From contig JAJBTR010000342.1 of NCBI GenBank assembly GCA_020860745.1, positions 1 to 12,692 of the forward strand: a stretch of 12,692 nt of DNA, written 5' to 3'. The translations under genes and the position numbers were made by a program. Below the pieces are notes generated by a model, which saw only the letters and a list, made by a program, of their open reading frames with translations, was not told the origin of the DNA and ran no database searches. Positions 1 to 6,625 of this stretch are shown here, one piece after another. The DNA comes from Lachnospiraceae bacterium. Its GTDB lineage: Bacteria; Bacillota; Clostridia; Lachnospirales; Lachnospiraceae. The stretch's first letter is position 1. Each line of letters opens with the position of its first letter.

Positions 1-1211
1 ACGATTTTGCGGTAGTTCTTTTTGCCGCGGCGCAGCACCAGACCGTCCTCAACTGCGGCCGGCGGGAAGGTTTTCAGGGTGTCTGCCACCTTTTCCTCTC
101 CGGCGGTCACGCCGCCCTGCTCCACATTGCGCCGCGCATCGCCGCGGGAGGTGCAAAGGCCAGAGGCGACAAGGAGACCCATGATGTCGATTTTTCCATC
201 CTGCAGATCTGTTGCGTTGATGGTTGGAGTTGGGATATCGGCTGCGTTTCCGCCGGAGAAAAGTGCGCGAGCGCTTTCCTGTGCTTTGGCTGCTTCTTCC
301 TCACCGTGAACCAGTTTGGTCAGTTCAAAGGCAAGGATTTCTTTTGCAGTGTTGAGCTGACTGCCTTCCCAGGTGTCCATTTCATCGATCTGCTCCAGGG
401 GGAGGAAGGTGAGCATGCGCAGGCATTTTAATACATCGGCGTCGCCGACATTTCTCCAGTACTGATAAAATTCGAAGGGTGAGGTTTTGTTGGGGTCAAG
501 CCACACGGCGCCGGACTGGGTTTTGCCCATTTTTTTGCCCTCTGAATTTAAGAGGAGTGTGATGGTCATGGCACAGGCATTTTTTCCCAGTTTGCGGCGG
601 ATCAGCTCCGTGCCGCCCAGCATATTGGACCACTGGTCATCGCCGCCGAACTGCATGTTGCAGCCATATTTGCGGTATAACTCATAGAAGTCATAGCTCT
701 GCATGATCATGTAATTAAACTCCAGGAAGCTTAAACCTTTCTCCATGCGCTGTTTGTAGCATTCGGCGCGCAACATGTTGTTGACGGAAAAGTGCGGGCC
801 GATATCACGCAGGACGTCTATATAGTTCAGATTCAACAGCCAGTCAGCATTGTTGACCATCAAGGCTTTGCCTTCGGAAAAATCGATGAAGCGGGACATT
901 TGCTGTTTGAAGCAGTCACAGTTGTGCTGAATAGTTTCCGGTGTCATCATCTGGCGCATGTCGCTGCGGCCGGAAGGATCGCCGATCATGGCCGTGCCGC
1001 CGCCGATCAGGGCGATGGGTTTGTTACCCGCCATCTGAAGGCGCTTCATCAGGCAGAGCGCCATGAAATGTCCGACGTGCAGACTGTCGGCGGTGGGGTC
1101 AAAGCCGATGTAAAACGTGACTTTGCCGTTGTTGATAAGCTCTTTGATTTCTTCTTCGTCGGTAACCTGGGCGATGAGGCCGCGGGCCACCAGTTCCTCA
1201 TAGACTGTCAT
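1..1211 (-). CDS. tyrS: Tyrosyl-tRNA synthetase (3' end cut by window edge)
   Basis: Charges tRNA-Tyr with tyrosine in the cytoplasm (class I synthetase). Reading the minus strand from the ATG at 1211-1209 gives 403 codons plus two bases with no stop, so only the last few residues should be missing. Visible motifs: the class I signature [13 protein letters not shown] (HVGH at about residues 45-48), followed by a [13 protein letters not shown] stretch, the tyrosine/tRNA region with FGGDDQWSN, and the KMSKS-equivalent KMGKT at about residues 227-231. The C-terminal part, ending in [14 protein letters not shown], fits an S4 RNA-binding domain. The start is supported by GGAGAG a few bases upstream on the minus strand. 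Expression should be controlled by the Tyr T-box leader directly upstream. It is transcribed divergently from the cation exchanger. Identification is very secure. Confidence 0.97.
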   Translation of the reverse strand, partial: MTVYEELVARGLIAQVTDEEEIKELINNGKVTFYIGFDPTADSLHVGHFMALCLMKRLQMAGNKPIALIGGGTAMIGDPSGRSDMRQMMTPETIQHNCDCFKQQMSRFIDFSEGKALMVNNADWLLNLNYIDVLRDIGPHFSVNNMLRAECYKQRMEKGLSFLEFNYMIMQSYDFYELYRKYGCNMQFGGDDQWSNMLGGTELIRRKLGKNACAMTITLLLNSEGKKMGKTQSGAVWLDPNKTSPFEFYQYWRNVGDADVLKCLRMLTFLPLEQIDEMDTWEGSQLNTAKEILAFELTKLVHGEEEAAKAQESARALFSGGNAADIPTPTINATDLQDGKIDIMGLLVASGLCTSRGDARRNVEQGGVTAGEEKVADTLKTFPPAAVEDGLVLRRGKKNYRKI

Positions 1212-1291
1212 TTTGTAACTCTCCTCTCATTTTTCGTTTTGTCACAGGCATAAACTGAAGGTGTCATATTTCTTACGCATCCCTGCGCATA

Positions 1292-1323
1292 CAAAAATCC
1301 CCATCCTTATTATAAGGACGGGG
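1292..1323 (-). terminator. T-box-controlled intrinsic terminator before tyrS
   Basis: On the minus strand, CCCCGTCCTTA and TAAGGATGGGG pair across a very short loop and are followed by a U-run (plus-strand A-run at 1292-1296). It lies directly after the T-box sequence, as expected for the competing terminator of a T-box leader. Confidence 0.9.
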
Positions 1324-1642
1324 AATATAACCACGTGATACCACCTTAGTTCACAGGCTGCTCGCACAGTCTGCCTCAGCAAGTGTCGCTCTATTGTATC
1401 AGAATCCGCTAAACATAACTGAAAAACGGATGGACTTGTTCCTACATTACCAATAGATGAAACACTTTTGCGGGATAACGGTCGCATGCCGGTGCAGCCT
1501 ACTTAGGATCATATCGTCTGTTCAGTGCACAGCTTGTGAAGGTATTCGGTGTAAGCTTTCCAGGCGCCTCTCACCATCCGGCTGTTCTCTGTCTGTTCCG
1601 CTTATACTTACTTGATTCAGTCATTGCCTTTGGCTTTTTCTA
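1292..1642 (-). ncRNA. T-box leader of tyrS (Tyr specifier)
   Basis: tRNA-sensing leader RNA read on the minus strand. Near the 3' end it has the T-box AAGGTGGTATCACG (1334-1347), which pairs with the acceptor end of uncharged tRNA to form the antiterminator. The 5' part forms Stem I: an AGUA / GAA loop-E signature flanks the specifier, where GAA is followed directly by UAC (1544-1542), a tyrosine codon matching the downstream gene. The apical region contains GGUGAGAGG. Uncharged tRNA-Tyr should favour antitermination and tyrS transcription; charged tRNA should favour the terminator at 1292-1323. The motifs are seen directly; the fold was drawn by hand. Confidence 0.93.
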
Positions 1643-1648
1643 CCCGCT

Positions 1649-1677
1649 ATTATATAGGTCAGAAAAAGATTTGTCAA
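1649..1677 (-). promoter_or_regulatory. Sigma-A promoter of the tyrS leader
   Basis: Minus strand: a perfect -35 TTGACA (1677-1672), a 17-base spacer and a perfect -10 TATAAT (1654-1649). Transcription would start near 1642, just before the T-box Stem I. This is the best promoter match in the window. Confidence 0.9.
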
Positions 1678-1680
1678 TTT

Positions 1681-1738
1681 GTAATTATTCAGATTTGCAG
1701 CATTCCACAGCATTTTTAGCCTGATTCTGAATAATTAC
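1681..1738. repeat. 13-bp perfect inverted repeat in the divergent intergenic region
   Basis: GTAATTATTCAGA (1681-1693) is repeated exactly in inverted orientation at 1726-1738, with 32 bases between. It begins four bases upstream of the tyrS -35 and lies about 37 bases before the -35 of the transporter promoter. There is no T-run on either side, so it is unlikely to be an intrinsic terminator. It could be an operator with two half-sites or a remnant of a small palindromic repeat. Confidence 0.6.
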
Positions 1739-1774
1739 AGCAATGGAATAGTTTAAAACTTTTTTGTTTTTCGA

Positions 1775-1803
1775 TTGACATTTTAAAGTTGGTAGGCTAT
1801 AGT
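1775..1803 (+). promoter_or_regulatory. Sigma-A promoter of the riboswitch-transporter transcript
   Basis: Perfect -35 TTGACA at 1775-1780, 17-base spacer, and -10 TATAGT at 1798-1803 (5/6). The predicted transcript start near 1810 coincides with the beginning of the riboswitch aptamer. Confidence 0.85.
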
Positions 1804-1810
1804 GGAAAAA

Positions 1811-1897
1811 GCTCGTGAGGGAGTAGTTTGCGTGGATACGTGGTTTGTCAACAATCTCGGTCAAGGACCTGGCAAATCTTAAAAAATGAGACTCATG
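1811..1897 (+). ncRNA. yybP-ykoY (Mn2+) riboswitch aptamer
   Basis: The segment carries the conserved pattern of the yybP-ykoY class: P1 5' strand CGTGAG (1814-1819), then the GGGAGTAG box, a GTCAACA stretch, CTCGGT/ACCTGGC, and finally ATGAGA followed by the P1 3' strand CTCATG (1892-1897). P1 pairs over six bases. The family is known to bind Mn2+ and to control Mn2+ exporters and related membrane proteins. The 3' strand of P1 is also part of the 5' arm of the terminator at 1889-1926, so ligand-stabilised P1 and the terminator exclude each other. This predicts a transcriptional ON switch at high Mn2+. Class assignment rests on motif recognition by eye. Confidence 0.85.
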
Positions 1898-1930
1898 TGT
1901 GCATTTTATTCTGCACGCATGGGTCTTTTT
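1889..1930 (+). terminator. Intrinsic terminator of the Mn2+ riboswitch
   Basis: A 15-bp stem (1889-1903 with 1912-1926; two G-U pairs, no mismatch) closes an 8-base loop and runs into a T-run. It overlaps the aptamer's closing helix, making it the expression platform. Confidence 0.92.
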
Positions 1931-2081
1931 CTATACATGCTGCAGCAGCCTGGGGATAATAATAGTAGGGAAAGGCTGCGAGCAGCCAGACAGTGAGATG
2001 GTTGGGCGAATAATCTGACGGATGATTGCAGCGGAGCAACAACCGGATTACATAACAGCCTATCAGACAGGAGGGGTAAAA

Positions 2082-3047
2082 TTGGCAGTTGCAGTAATTG
2101 TTTTGATTGTGGGATTTGTACTTTTAGTGAAAGGAGCGGACTTTTTTGTGGACGGAGCAGCGGCGTTTGCGAAGAAGCTGAGGGTGCCGGGATTTATCAT
2201 TGGCATGACGGTGGTAGCCATGGGACCCAGCGCACCGGAATGTGCGGTGTCGATCACGGCTTCTTTAAGAGGAAGCAACGGGATGGCAATCAGCAATGTG
2301 ATTGGTTCCAATGTTTTTAACCTGCTGGTTGTCTGTGGGGTCTGTGCTCTCTTTATGCCGCTGGCGATTGAGAAGAAAACTTTAAAGAGAGAGTTCCCGT
2401 TTTCCGTGTTTGCGGCGGTCCTTCTGCTGGCTCTGGGAGCCGTCGACATGACAGTGGGGCACGTGGACGGAGTGATTATGCTTGGGATCTTTGTGGTGTT
2501 TCTGGTCTGGATGGTGATGTCAGCCAGAAAGGCAATGCAGAACGGCGAGGAACCGGAATCGGAGGAAATCCGGGAACTGTCCGGTCTGCGGTGTGTGCTC
2601 TATATGGCGGGAGGCGTTGCGGCAATCGTCGTCGGTGGACAGCTGGTGGTCAATTCCGCGGAGACGATTGCGCTTGGCTTCGGCATGAGCGAGACTCTGG
2701 TCGGTCTGACCATCTGTTCGATCGGAACGTCTCTCCCGGAGCTGGTGACGTCTGTGGTGGCATCCAGAAAAAACCAGGCGTGTATGGCATTGGTAAATGT
2801 AATCTGCTCCAATATCTTTAATATTCTGCTGGTGGGAGGCCTTGCCTCCGCGATAAGCCCCATCGCTGTCACGACAAATAACCTGATTGATCTGATTTTT
2901 CTCGTTGCAATCAGCGTGTATATTATGCTGCTGGTGTGGAAGAGACAGGAGCTGCGGAGGGGCGGCGGGATTAGTATACTGGCTATTTATGCGGTTTATA
3001 TGGTATATATCTGCGTCAGGGATACCGGTGTGCTTTTTATATCATAG
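2082..3047 (+). CDS. CaCA-family (YrbG-like) cation exchanger, candidate Mn2+ exporter
   Basis: Integral membrane cation antiporter of about 321 residues with two inverted hydrophobic halves, as in YrbG/NCX_Mj proteins. The first alpha-repeat has GPSAPE (about 48-53) and NVIGSNVFN (72-80). The second has GTSLPE (215-220) and NVICSNIFN (239-247). A hydrophilic, acidic loop near 150-170 separates the halves. The start is set at TTG 2082 because AGGAGG lies seven bases upstream and the hydrophobic N-terminus begins there; an in-frame ATG at 2022 has no clear ribosome site and would add a polar leader. Known relatives exchange Na+ for Ca2+. The upstream Mn2+-type riboswitch suggests Mn2+ as the relevant substrate here (inference). 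The first-repeat GTS has become GPS and two conserved glycines of the GNxxGSN boxes are replaced, which may also bear on ion choice. Confidence 0.88.
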   Translation: MAVAVIVLIVGFVLLVKGADFFVDGAAAFAKKLRVPGFIIGMTVVAMGPSAPECAVSITASLRGSNGMAISNVIGSNVFNLLVVCGVCALFMPLAIEKKTLKREFPFSVFAAVLLLALGAVDMTVGHVDGVIMLGIFVVFLVWMVMSARKAMQNGEEPESEEIRELSGLRCVLYMAGGVAAIVVGGQLVVNSAETIALGFGMSETLVGLTICSIGTSLPELVTSVVASRKNQACMALVNVICSNIFNILLVGGLASAISPIAVTTNNLIDLIFLVAISVYIMLLVWKRQELRRGGGISILAIYAVYMVYICVRDTGVLFIS

Positions 3048-3059
3048 CAGGAAAGACCT
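3034..3059 (+). repeat. Short direct repeat, copy 1 (end of the exchanger gene)
   Basis: TTTTTATATCATAG followed by CAG and GAAAGACCT. It includes the exchanger's stop codon. The same sequence without the CAG recurs at 3826-3849, just after the zinc-ribbon gene. Confidence 0.6.
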
Positions 3060-3214
3060 GGCTGCTATAAAGTGTGCAAAGCGGAAGAATATGTCGTTAT
3101 TTTTGGTGAGCGTTGAAAAGCGATTATGAATCACAGATTCATGATGAAAAATTCATGTTTTGGTTAAAAAACAATGAGTCCCGACAGAATTTATATTTTT
3201 TTTAGATTACTGAC

Positions 3215-3243
3215 TTGGCGGGAATTGGTAAATAGGGTATAAT
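3215..3243 (+). promoter_or_regulatory. Putative sigma-A promoter of the zinc-ribbon gene
   Basis: -10 TATAAT (3238-3243) is perfect. A 17-base spacer separates it from TTGGCG (3215-3220), a 4/6 match to the -35. An AT-rich tract lies upstream. It sits about 57 bases before the start codon, so the gene probably has its own transcript. Confidence 0.65.
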
Positions 3244-3300
3244 AAACCAAATAGCGCGGCAAAATATGGAAGCGTTCAACAGAAAGAAGGGGTATACGTT

Positions 3301-3825
3301 ATGGCAAATATGGATTTTTTCAGTAAACTGGGCAATACAATCTCGGCGGCGGGCAAGGATGGTCTGGGGAAAGCAAAGGAGTTAAAGGATACGGCGAAGC
3401 TTTCTGTCGACATCAAGGAGCGAGAGGGTGCGATCCAGAAGATGTATCGTGAGCTTGGCAAGGCATATTATCATGAGCATAAAAACGACGCAGAATGCGA
3501 GTATGCAGATCGTATGGAGGCGATCAAAGCTGCTTTTGAGGAAATTGGCGAGCTGAAAGCGATGAAGGATGAGATTCGCGGGATCCGCAGATGTCCGGAA
3601 TGCGGACAGCCGGTTGCTGCGAAAGCAAAGTTCTGTGAGAACTGCGGCGCGAAGTGTGAGGAAGAGGTTGTAGAGTGTGAAGTCGTCGAAGAGGAAGAGA
3701 CTGAGGACGAGCCGGCAGAGGAGTCCGCAGTGGAAACGGCAGAGACGGCAGCGGAGGAGCCTGTGGAAGAAACGGCAGAGGCGGCAGCAGAGGAAACTGC
3801 ACAGGAAGAGATAACAGAAGGATAA
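3301..3825 (+). CDS. Small zinc-ribbon protein with coiled-coil and acidic tail
   Basis: 174 residues, function unknown. The start at ATG 3301 follows AAGAAGGGG at suitable distance. Residues about 1-95 are charged and predicted helical, with heptad-like spacing (MYRELGKAYYHEH, ADRMEAIKAAFEEIGELKAMKDEIRGI), probably a coiled coil. A zinc ribbon follows: C98-x2-C101-x10-C112-x2-C115 (CPECGQP...CENCGAK). From about residue 119 to the end the protein is almost only Glu/Ala/Thr/Val, a low-complexity acidic tail. No membrane segment or signal peptide is seen, so it is likely cytoplasmic. It has its own promoter and is flanked by a short direct repeat. Related zinc-ribbon proteins are common in Clostridia, but I know of no defined role and assign none. 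Confidence 0.88.
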   Translation: MANMDFFSKLGNTISAAGKDGLGKAKELKDTAKLSVDIKEREGAIQKMYRELGKAYYHEHKNDAECEYADRMEAIKAAFEEIGELKAMKDEIRGIRRCPECGQPVAAKAKFCENCGAKCEEEVVECEVVEEEETEDEPAEESAVETAETAAEEPVEETAEAAAEETAQEEITEG

Positions 3826-3849
3826 TTTTTTATATCATAGGAAAGACCT
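3826..3849 (+). repeat. Short direct repeat, copy 2 (after the zinc-ribbon gene)
   Basis: TTTTTTATATCATAG then GAAAGACCT, matching the copy at 3034-3059 apart from a 3-base CAG gap. The two copies bracket the zinc-ribbon gene and its promoter. Confidence 0.6.
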
Positions 3850-3907
3850 TACGGTAAAAGATATCGGTGGATTAAAGATTATGAATCGGAGCAGATAAAT
3901 TCTCCTT

Positions 3908-3937
3908 ATGACCTGTGGACGCTGGTATCTTCATAAT
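3908..3937 (+). promoter_or_regulatory. Weak candidate promoter of the metG leader
   Basis: CATAAT (3932-3937, 5/6 to -10) with ATGACC (3908-3913, 4/6 to -35) at an 18-base spacing. It would start transcription near 3943, immediately before the recognisable 5' strand of T-box Stem I, and that position is its main support. Confidence 0.4.
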
Positions 3938-3995
3938 AGTAAAAGCTGAGAAGAAGAGAGTATGCCGCGGGACGTGCACAGAGAGGTTCCGTTAG

Positions 3996-4147
3996 GAACT
4001 GTTAAGAATTAACTTTACATTTGACGCAGAATAATTTTTTCTATGCAAGGCGGAGGAACGAGGCGTACCGGGGTGCGTCGATTGACGACAACGCAGCATA
4101 GGAAAATTTAGGCAAGTCACATGTGAAGTTAATTCATTGACAGTTTC
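3996..4147. mobile_element. ~152-bp palindromic (MITE-like) element inside T-box Stem I
   Basis: Imperfect terminal inverted repeats: GAACTGTTAAGAATTAAC at the left end mirrors GTTAATTCATTGACAGTTTC at the right end. The pairing continues inwards through AACTTTACATTTGAC/GTCACATGTGAAGTT and, after a break, CTATGC (4041-4046)/GCATAG (4096-4101). The core of about 50 bases contains GCGTACC, GGTGCGTCG and a small CGTC-GATT-GACG hairpin. The element is flanked by TTAG at 3992-3995 and TTAG at 4148-4151, a plausible target duplication. No coding capacity. Transcribed, it would fold into one long hairpin. Whether it is repeated elsewhere in the genome cannot be seen here. Confidence 0.7.
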
Positions 4148-4404
4148 TTAGCTGAGAGGAAAGGACGAAAGGCGGCAGAAGATGGCTTTGGAGCTGCGGA
4201 GCTGAACCAGGGTGTGGCAAGGTTTCGACAGGACCGCCTGTTACAGCGGACAGTATAGATCGGACAGGGAATGATTGTCGGCTGGTTTTTGAAAGAGAAT
4301 CGTTTATTCCTGCCCTGTTAAGGGGAGCAGCTTCTGCCCGATGATACTGGCTGAGCTTTCCGCCGCGAGGCGGGGAGGAACAAAGGTGGTAACACGGGAA
4401 TATG

Positions 4405-4437
4405 CTCTCGTCCTTTTTAGGGACGGGAGTTTTTTTC
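4405..4437 (+). terminator. T-box-controlled intrinsic terminator before metG
   Basis: CTCTCGTCC (4405-4413) pairs with GGACGGGAG (4421-4429) across a 7-base loop and is followed by an uninterrupted T-run. It is placed directly after the T-box, as in other T-box leaders. Confidence 0.92.
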
Positions 4438-4532
4438 TGATAGTGCGAATGCGGAAGCGGGGTTAGATGTCCGGCAGAGTGTCTGACTGTGCAGTTAGAA
4501 TTTTTCATTATAAAGAAGAGGAGATTTGAGAT

Positions 4533-6527
4533 ATGTGCAAAGCGTGTAAGGGAAAATATTATATGACGACGGCGATCGCCTATACGTCGGGCAAACCGCA
4601 CATTGGCAATACCTATGAGATTGTGTTGGCGGACGCGATTGCCCGGTACAAGCGGCAGGAAGGGTACGATGTGTACTTCCAGACCGGTACCGATGAGCAC
4701 GGGCAGAAGATTGAATTGAAAGCCCAGGAGGCCGGCATTACGCCGAAGGCGTATGTGGATAATGTCGCCGGTGAGGTGAAAAAAATCTGGGATCTGATGA
4801 ATACTTCTTATGATAATTTTGTCCGGACGACGGATGCGGACCATGAGGCGCAGGTGCAGAAGATTTTTAAGAAACTCTATGAGCAGGGAGATATTTATAA
4901 GGGTTATTACGAAGGACTCTACTGCACGCCGTGTGAGTCGTTTTTTACGGAGTCGCAGCTGGTGGACGGCAAGTGCCCGGACTGCGGCGGCGAGGTACAG
5001 CCGGCGAAAGAGGAGGCTTACTTCTTTAAGATGAGCAAGTACGCGGACCGTCTGATTGAGCACATCAATACGCATCCGGAGTTTATTCAGCCGGTGGCGC
5101 GGAAAAATGAGATGATGAACAATTTCCTCCTGCCGGGTCTGCAGGACCTTTGTGTTTCCCGGACATCCTTTACCTGGGGAATTCCGGTGGACTTTGATCC
5201 GAAGCACGTGGTGTATGTGTGGCTGGACGCCCTGACGAACTATATCACCAAGATTGGCTATGACGCGGATGGCGATTCCAGTGATCTGTTTACGAAAAAC
5301 TGGCCGGCGGATCTGCATCTGATCGGGAAAGATATCATCCGGTTCCACACGATTTACTGGCCGATTTTCCTGATGGCGCTGGATCTGCCGCTGCCGAAGC
5401 AGGTGTTTGGCCATCCGTGGCTGCTGCAGGGCGAGGGCAAGATGAGCAAATCCAAGGGAAATGTGCTTTACGCGGATGAACTGGTGGAGATGTTCGGCGT
5501 GGATGCGGTGCGGTACTTTGTGCTTCATGAGATGCCGTTTGACAATGACGGCGTTATCTCCTGGGAACTGATGGTGGAGCGGATGAATTCCGACCTGGCG
5601 AATACACTGGGCAACCTCGTGAACCGGACGATTTCCATGAGCAATAAGTATTTTGGCGGCGTAGTGAACAATGCGGGGGCGGCGGAGCCGGTGGATGACC
5701 AGTTAAAAGAAGTGGTCACAGGCGCCAGAGACAGGATCAACGCAAAGATGGGCGAGCTGCGTGTGGCGGACGCTATCACGGAGGTCTTTACTTTATTTAA
5801 GAGATGTAATAAATACATTGACGAGACGATGCCCTGGGCGCTGGCGAAGGACGAGGAGAAGAAAGCGCGTTTGGAGACGGTGCTCTACAATCTGGTGGAG
5901 AGCATCAGTATCGGTGCAAACCTGCTCGCGCCATTTATGCCGGAGACGACAGAGAAAATTCTCACTATGCTGAACGACCGCACGCGGGAATTTGAGGAAC
6001 TGGCGGCCTTTGACCTGCGGGAGAACGGCATCCGCGTGACGGATCAGCCGGAGATTCTGTTTGAGCGGCTGAAGCTGGACGAGGTGATGCAAAATGTGGA
6101 AGAGCTTCATCCTTCCGCTCCGGATGCGGACAAGGAAGGGGAAGGCGATGAGGCGGACGCCGCGGCCGGTGAGGAAGCGGTGATTGATATCGAACTGAAA
6201 GCGGAGATTACTTTTGAGGAATTCGGGAAAATGCAGTTTCAGGTGGGAGAAATCCTTGCCTGTGAGGAAGTGAAAAAATCGAAAAAGCTGCTTTGCTCCC
6301 AGGTAAAAGTGGGAAGCCAGGTGAAGCAGATTGTCTCCGGGATCCGGAAATACTATTCTGCGGAGGAGATGGTCGGCAAAAAAGTCATGGTGCTGGTGAA
6401 TTTAAAACCGGCAAAGCTGGCAGGCGTCCTGTCTGAGGGAATGCTGCTTTGCGCGGAGGATGCGGATGGGAATCTGGCGCTGGTGGTGCCGGAGAAAGAG
6501 ATGCCGGCCGGGGCAGAGATCTGTTGA
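4533..6527 (+). CDS. metG: Methionyl-tRNA synthetase with C-terminal tRNA-binding domain
   Basis: Charges initiator and elongator tRNA-Met in the cytoplasm. It has 664 residues, the usual size for the long bacterial form. Domains in order: a class I Rossmann fold with YTSGKPHIGN (HIGH motif as HIGN, about 23-26); a connective-peptide zinc knot C131-x2-C134-x13-C148-x2-C151; KMSKS at about 303-307 within GKMSKSKGN; a helical anticodon-binding domain; an acidic Ala/Glu/Asp-rich linker near 525-548; and a C-terminal Trbp111/EMAP-type domain from about residue 560 (FGKMQFQVGEIL through LKPAKLAGVLSEGMLLCAE). The start at ATG 4533 is supported by AGAGGAG about nine bases upstream. It is controlled by the Met T-box leader and followed after 98 bases by tatD, probably in one transcript. 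Confidence 0.97.
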   Translation: MCKACKGKYYMTTAIAYTSGKPHIGNTYEIVLADAIARYKRQEGYDVYFQTGTDEHGQKIELKAQEAGITPKAYVDNVAGEVKKIWDLMNTSYDNFVRTTDADHEAQVQKIFKKLYEQGDIYKGYYEGLYCTPCESFFTESQLVDGKCPDCGGEVQPAKEEAYFFKMSKYADRLIEHINTHPEFIQPVARKNEMMNNFLLPGLQDLCVSRTSFTWGIPVDFDPKHVVYVWLDALTNYITKIGYDADGDSSDLFTKNWPADLHLIGKDIIRFHTIYWPIFLMALDLPLPKQVFGHPWLLQGEGKMSKSKGNVLYADELVEMFGVDAVRYFVLHEMPFDNDGVISWELMVERMNSDLANTLGNLVNRTISMSNKYFGGVVNNAGAAEPVDDQLKEVVTGARDRINAKMGELRVADAITEVFTLFKRCNKYIDETMPWALAKDEEKKARLETVLYNLVESISIGANLLAPFMPETTEKILTMLNDRTREFEELAAFDLRENGIRVTDQPEILFERLKLDEVMQNVEELHPSAPDADKEGEGDEADAAAGEEAVIDIELKAEITFEEFGKMQFQVGEILACEEVKKSKKLLCSQVKVGSQVKQIVSGIRKYYSAEEMVGKKVMVLVNLKPAKLAGVLSEGMLLCAEDADGNLALVVPEKEMPAGAEIC

Positions 6528-6625
6528 CACGCGTGAGCGGGCTGTTCGTATGCGAATCAGACGTGAATTGCGCATGTGGCGCGGAGAGCCGTGAATAGAG
6601 TGACCAGTTACAAGAGGTATAGATT

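Larger units (their letters stand above)
3941..4437 (+). ncRNA. T-box leader of metG (Met specifier), interrupted in Stem I
   Basis: Leader RNA upstream of metG. The T-box AAAGGTGGTAACACG is at 4382-4396 and the competing terminator at 4405-4437. The 5' strand of Stem I is at about 3941-3990: AAAGC, GAGAGTA (loop E), GCCGC, and the AG-bulge CACAGAGAGG. The 3' part is at 4151-4189: the apical GCTGAGAGG, GCGGC, an AGAAG stretch, candidate specifier AUG (4182-4184), and GCTTT. GCCGC pairs with GCGGC and AAAGC with GCTTT. Uncharged initiator or elongator tRNA-Met should promote readthrough into metG. Unusually, a ~152-bp palindromic element lies between the AG-bulge strand and the apical loop strand, lengthening the leader to about 500 nt. 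Confidence 0.85.

Noticed and set aside
3126..3142. ATGAATC-ACA-GATTCAT as a terminator for the exchanger gene
   Set aside because: The stem is only 7 bp, AT-rich and not followed by a T-run.
4134..5528. A 464-codon open frame on the minus strand across the metG 5' half
   Set aside because: It is antisense to a fully convincing metG, is rich in His/Arg/Leu as expected for a GC-driven shadow frame, and has no ribosome site or recognisable domain.
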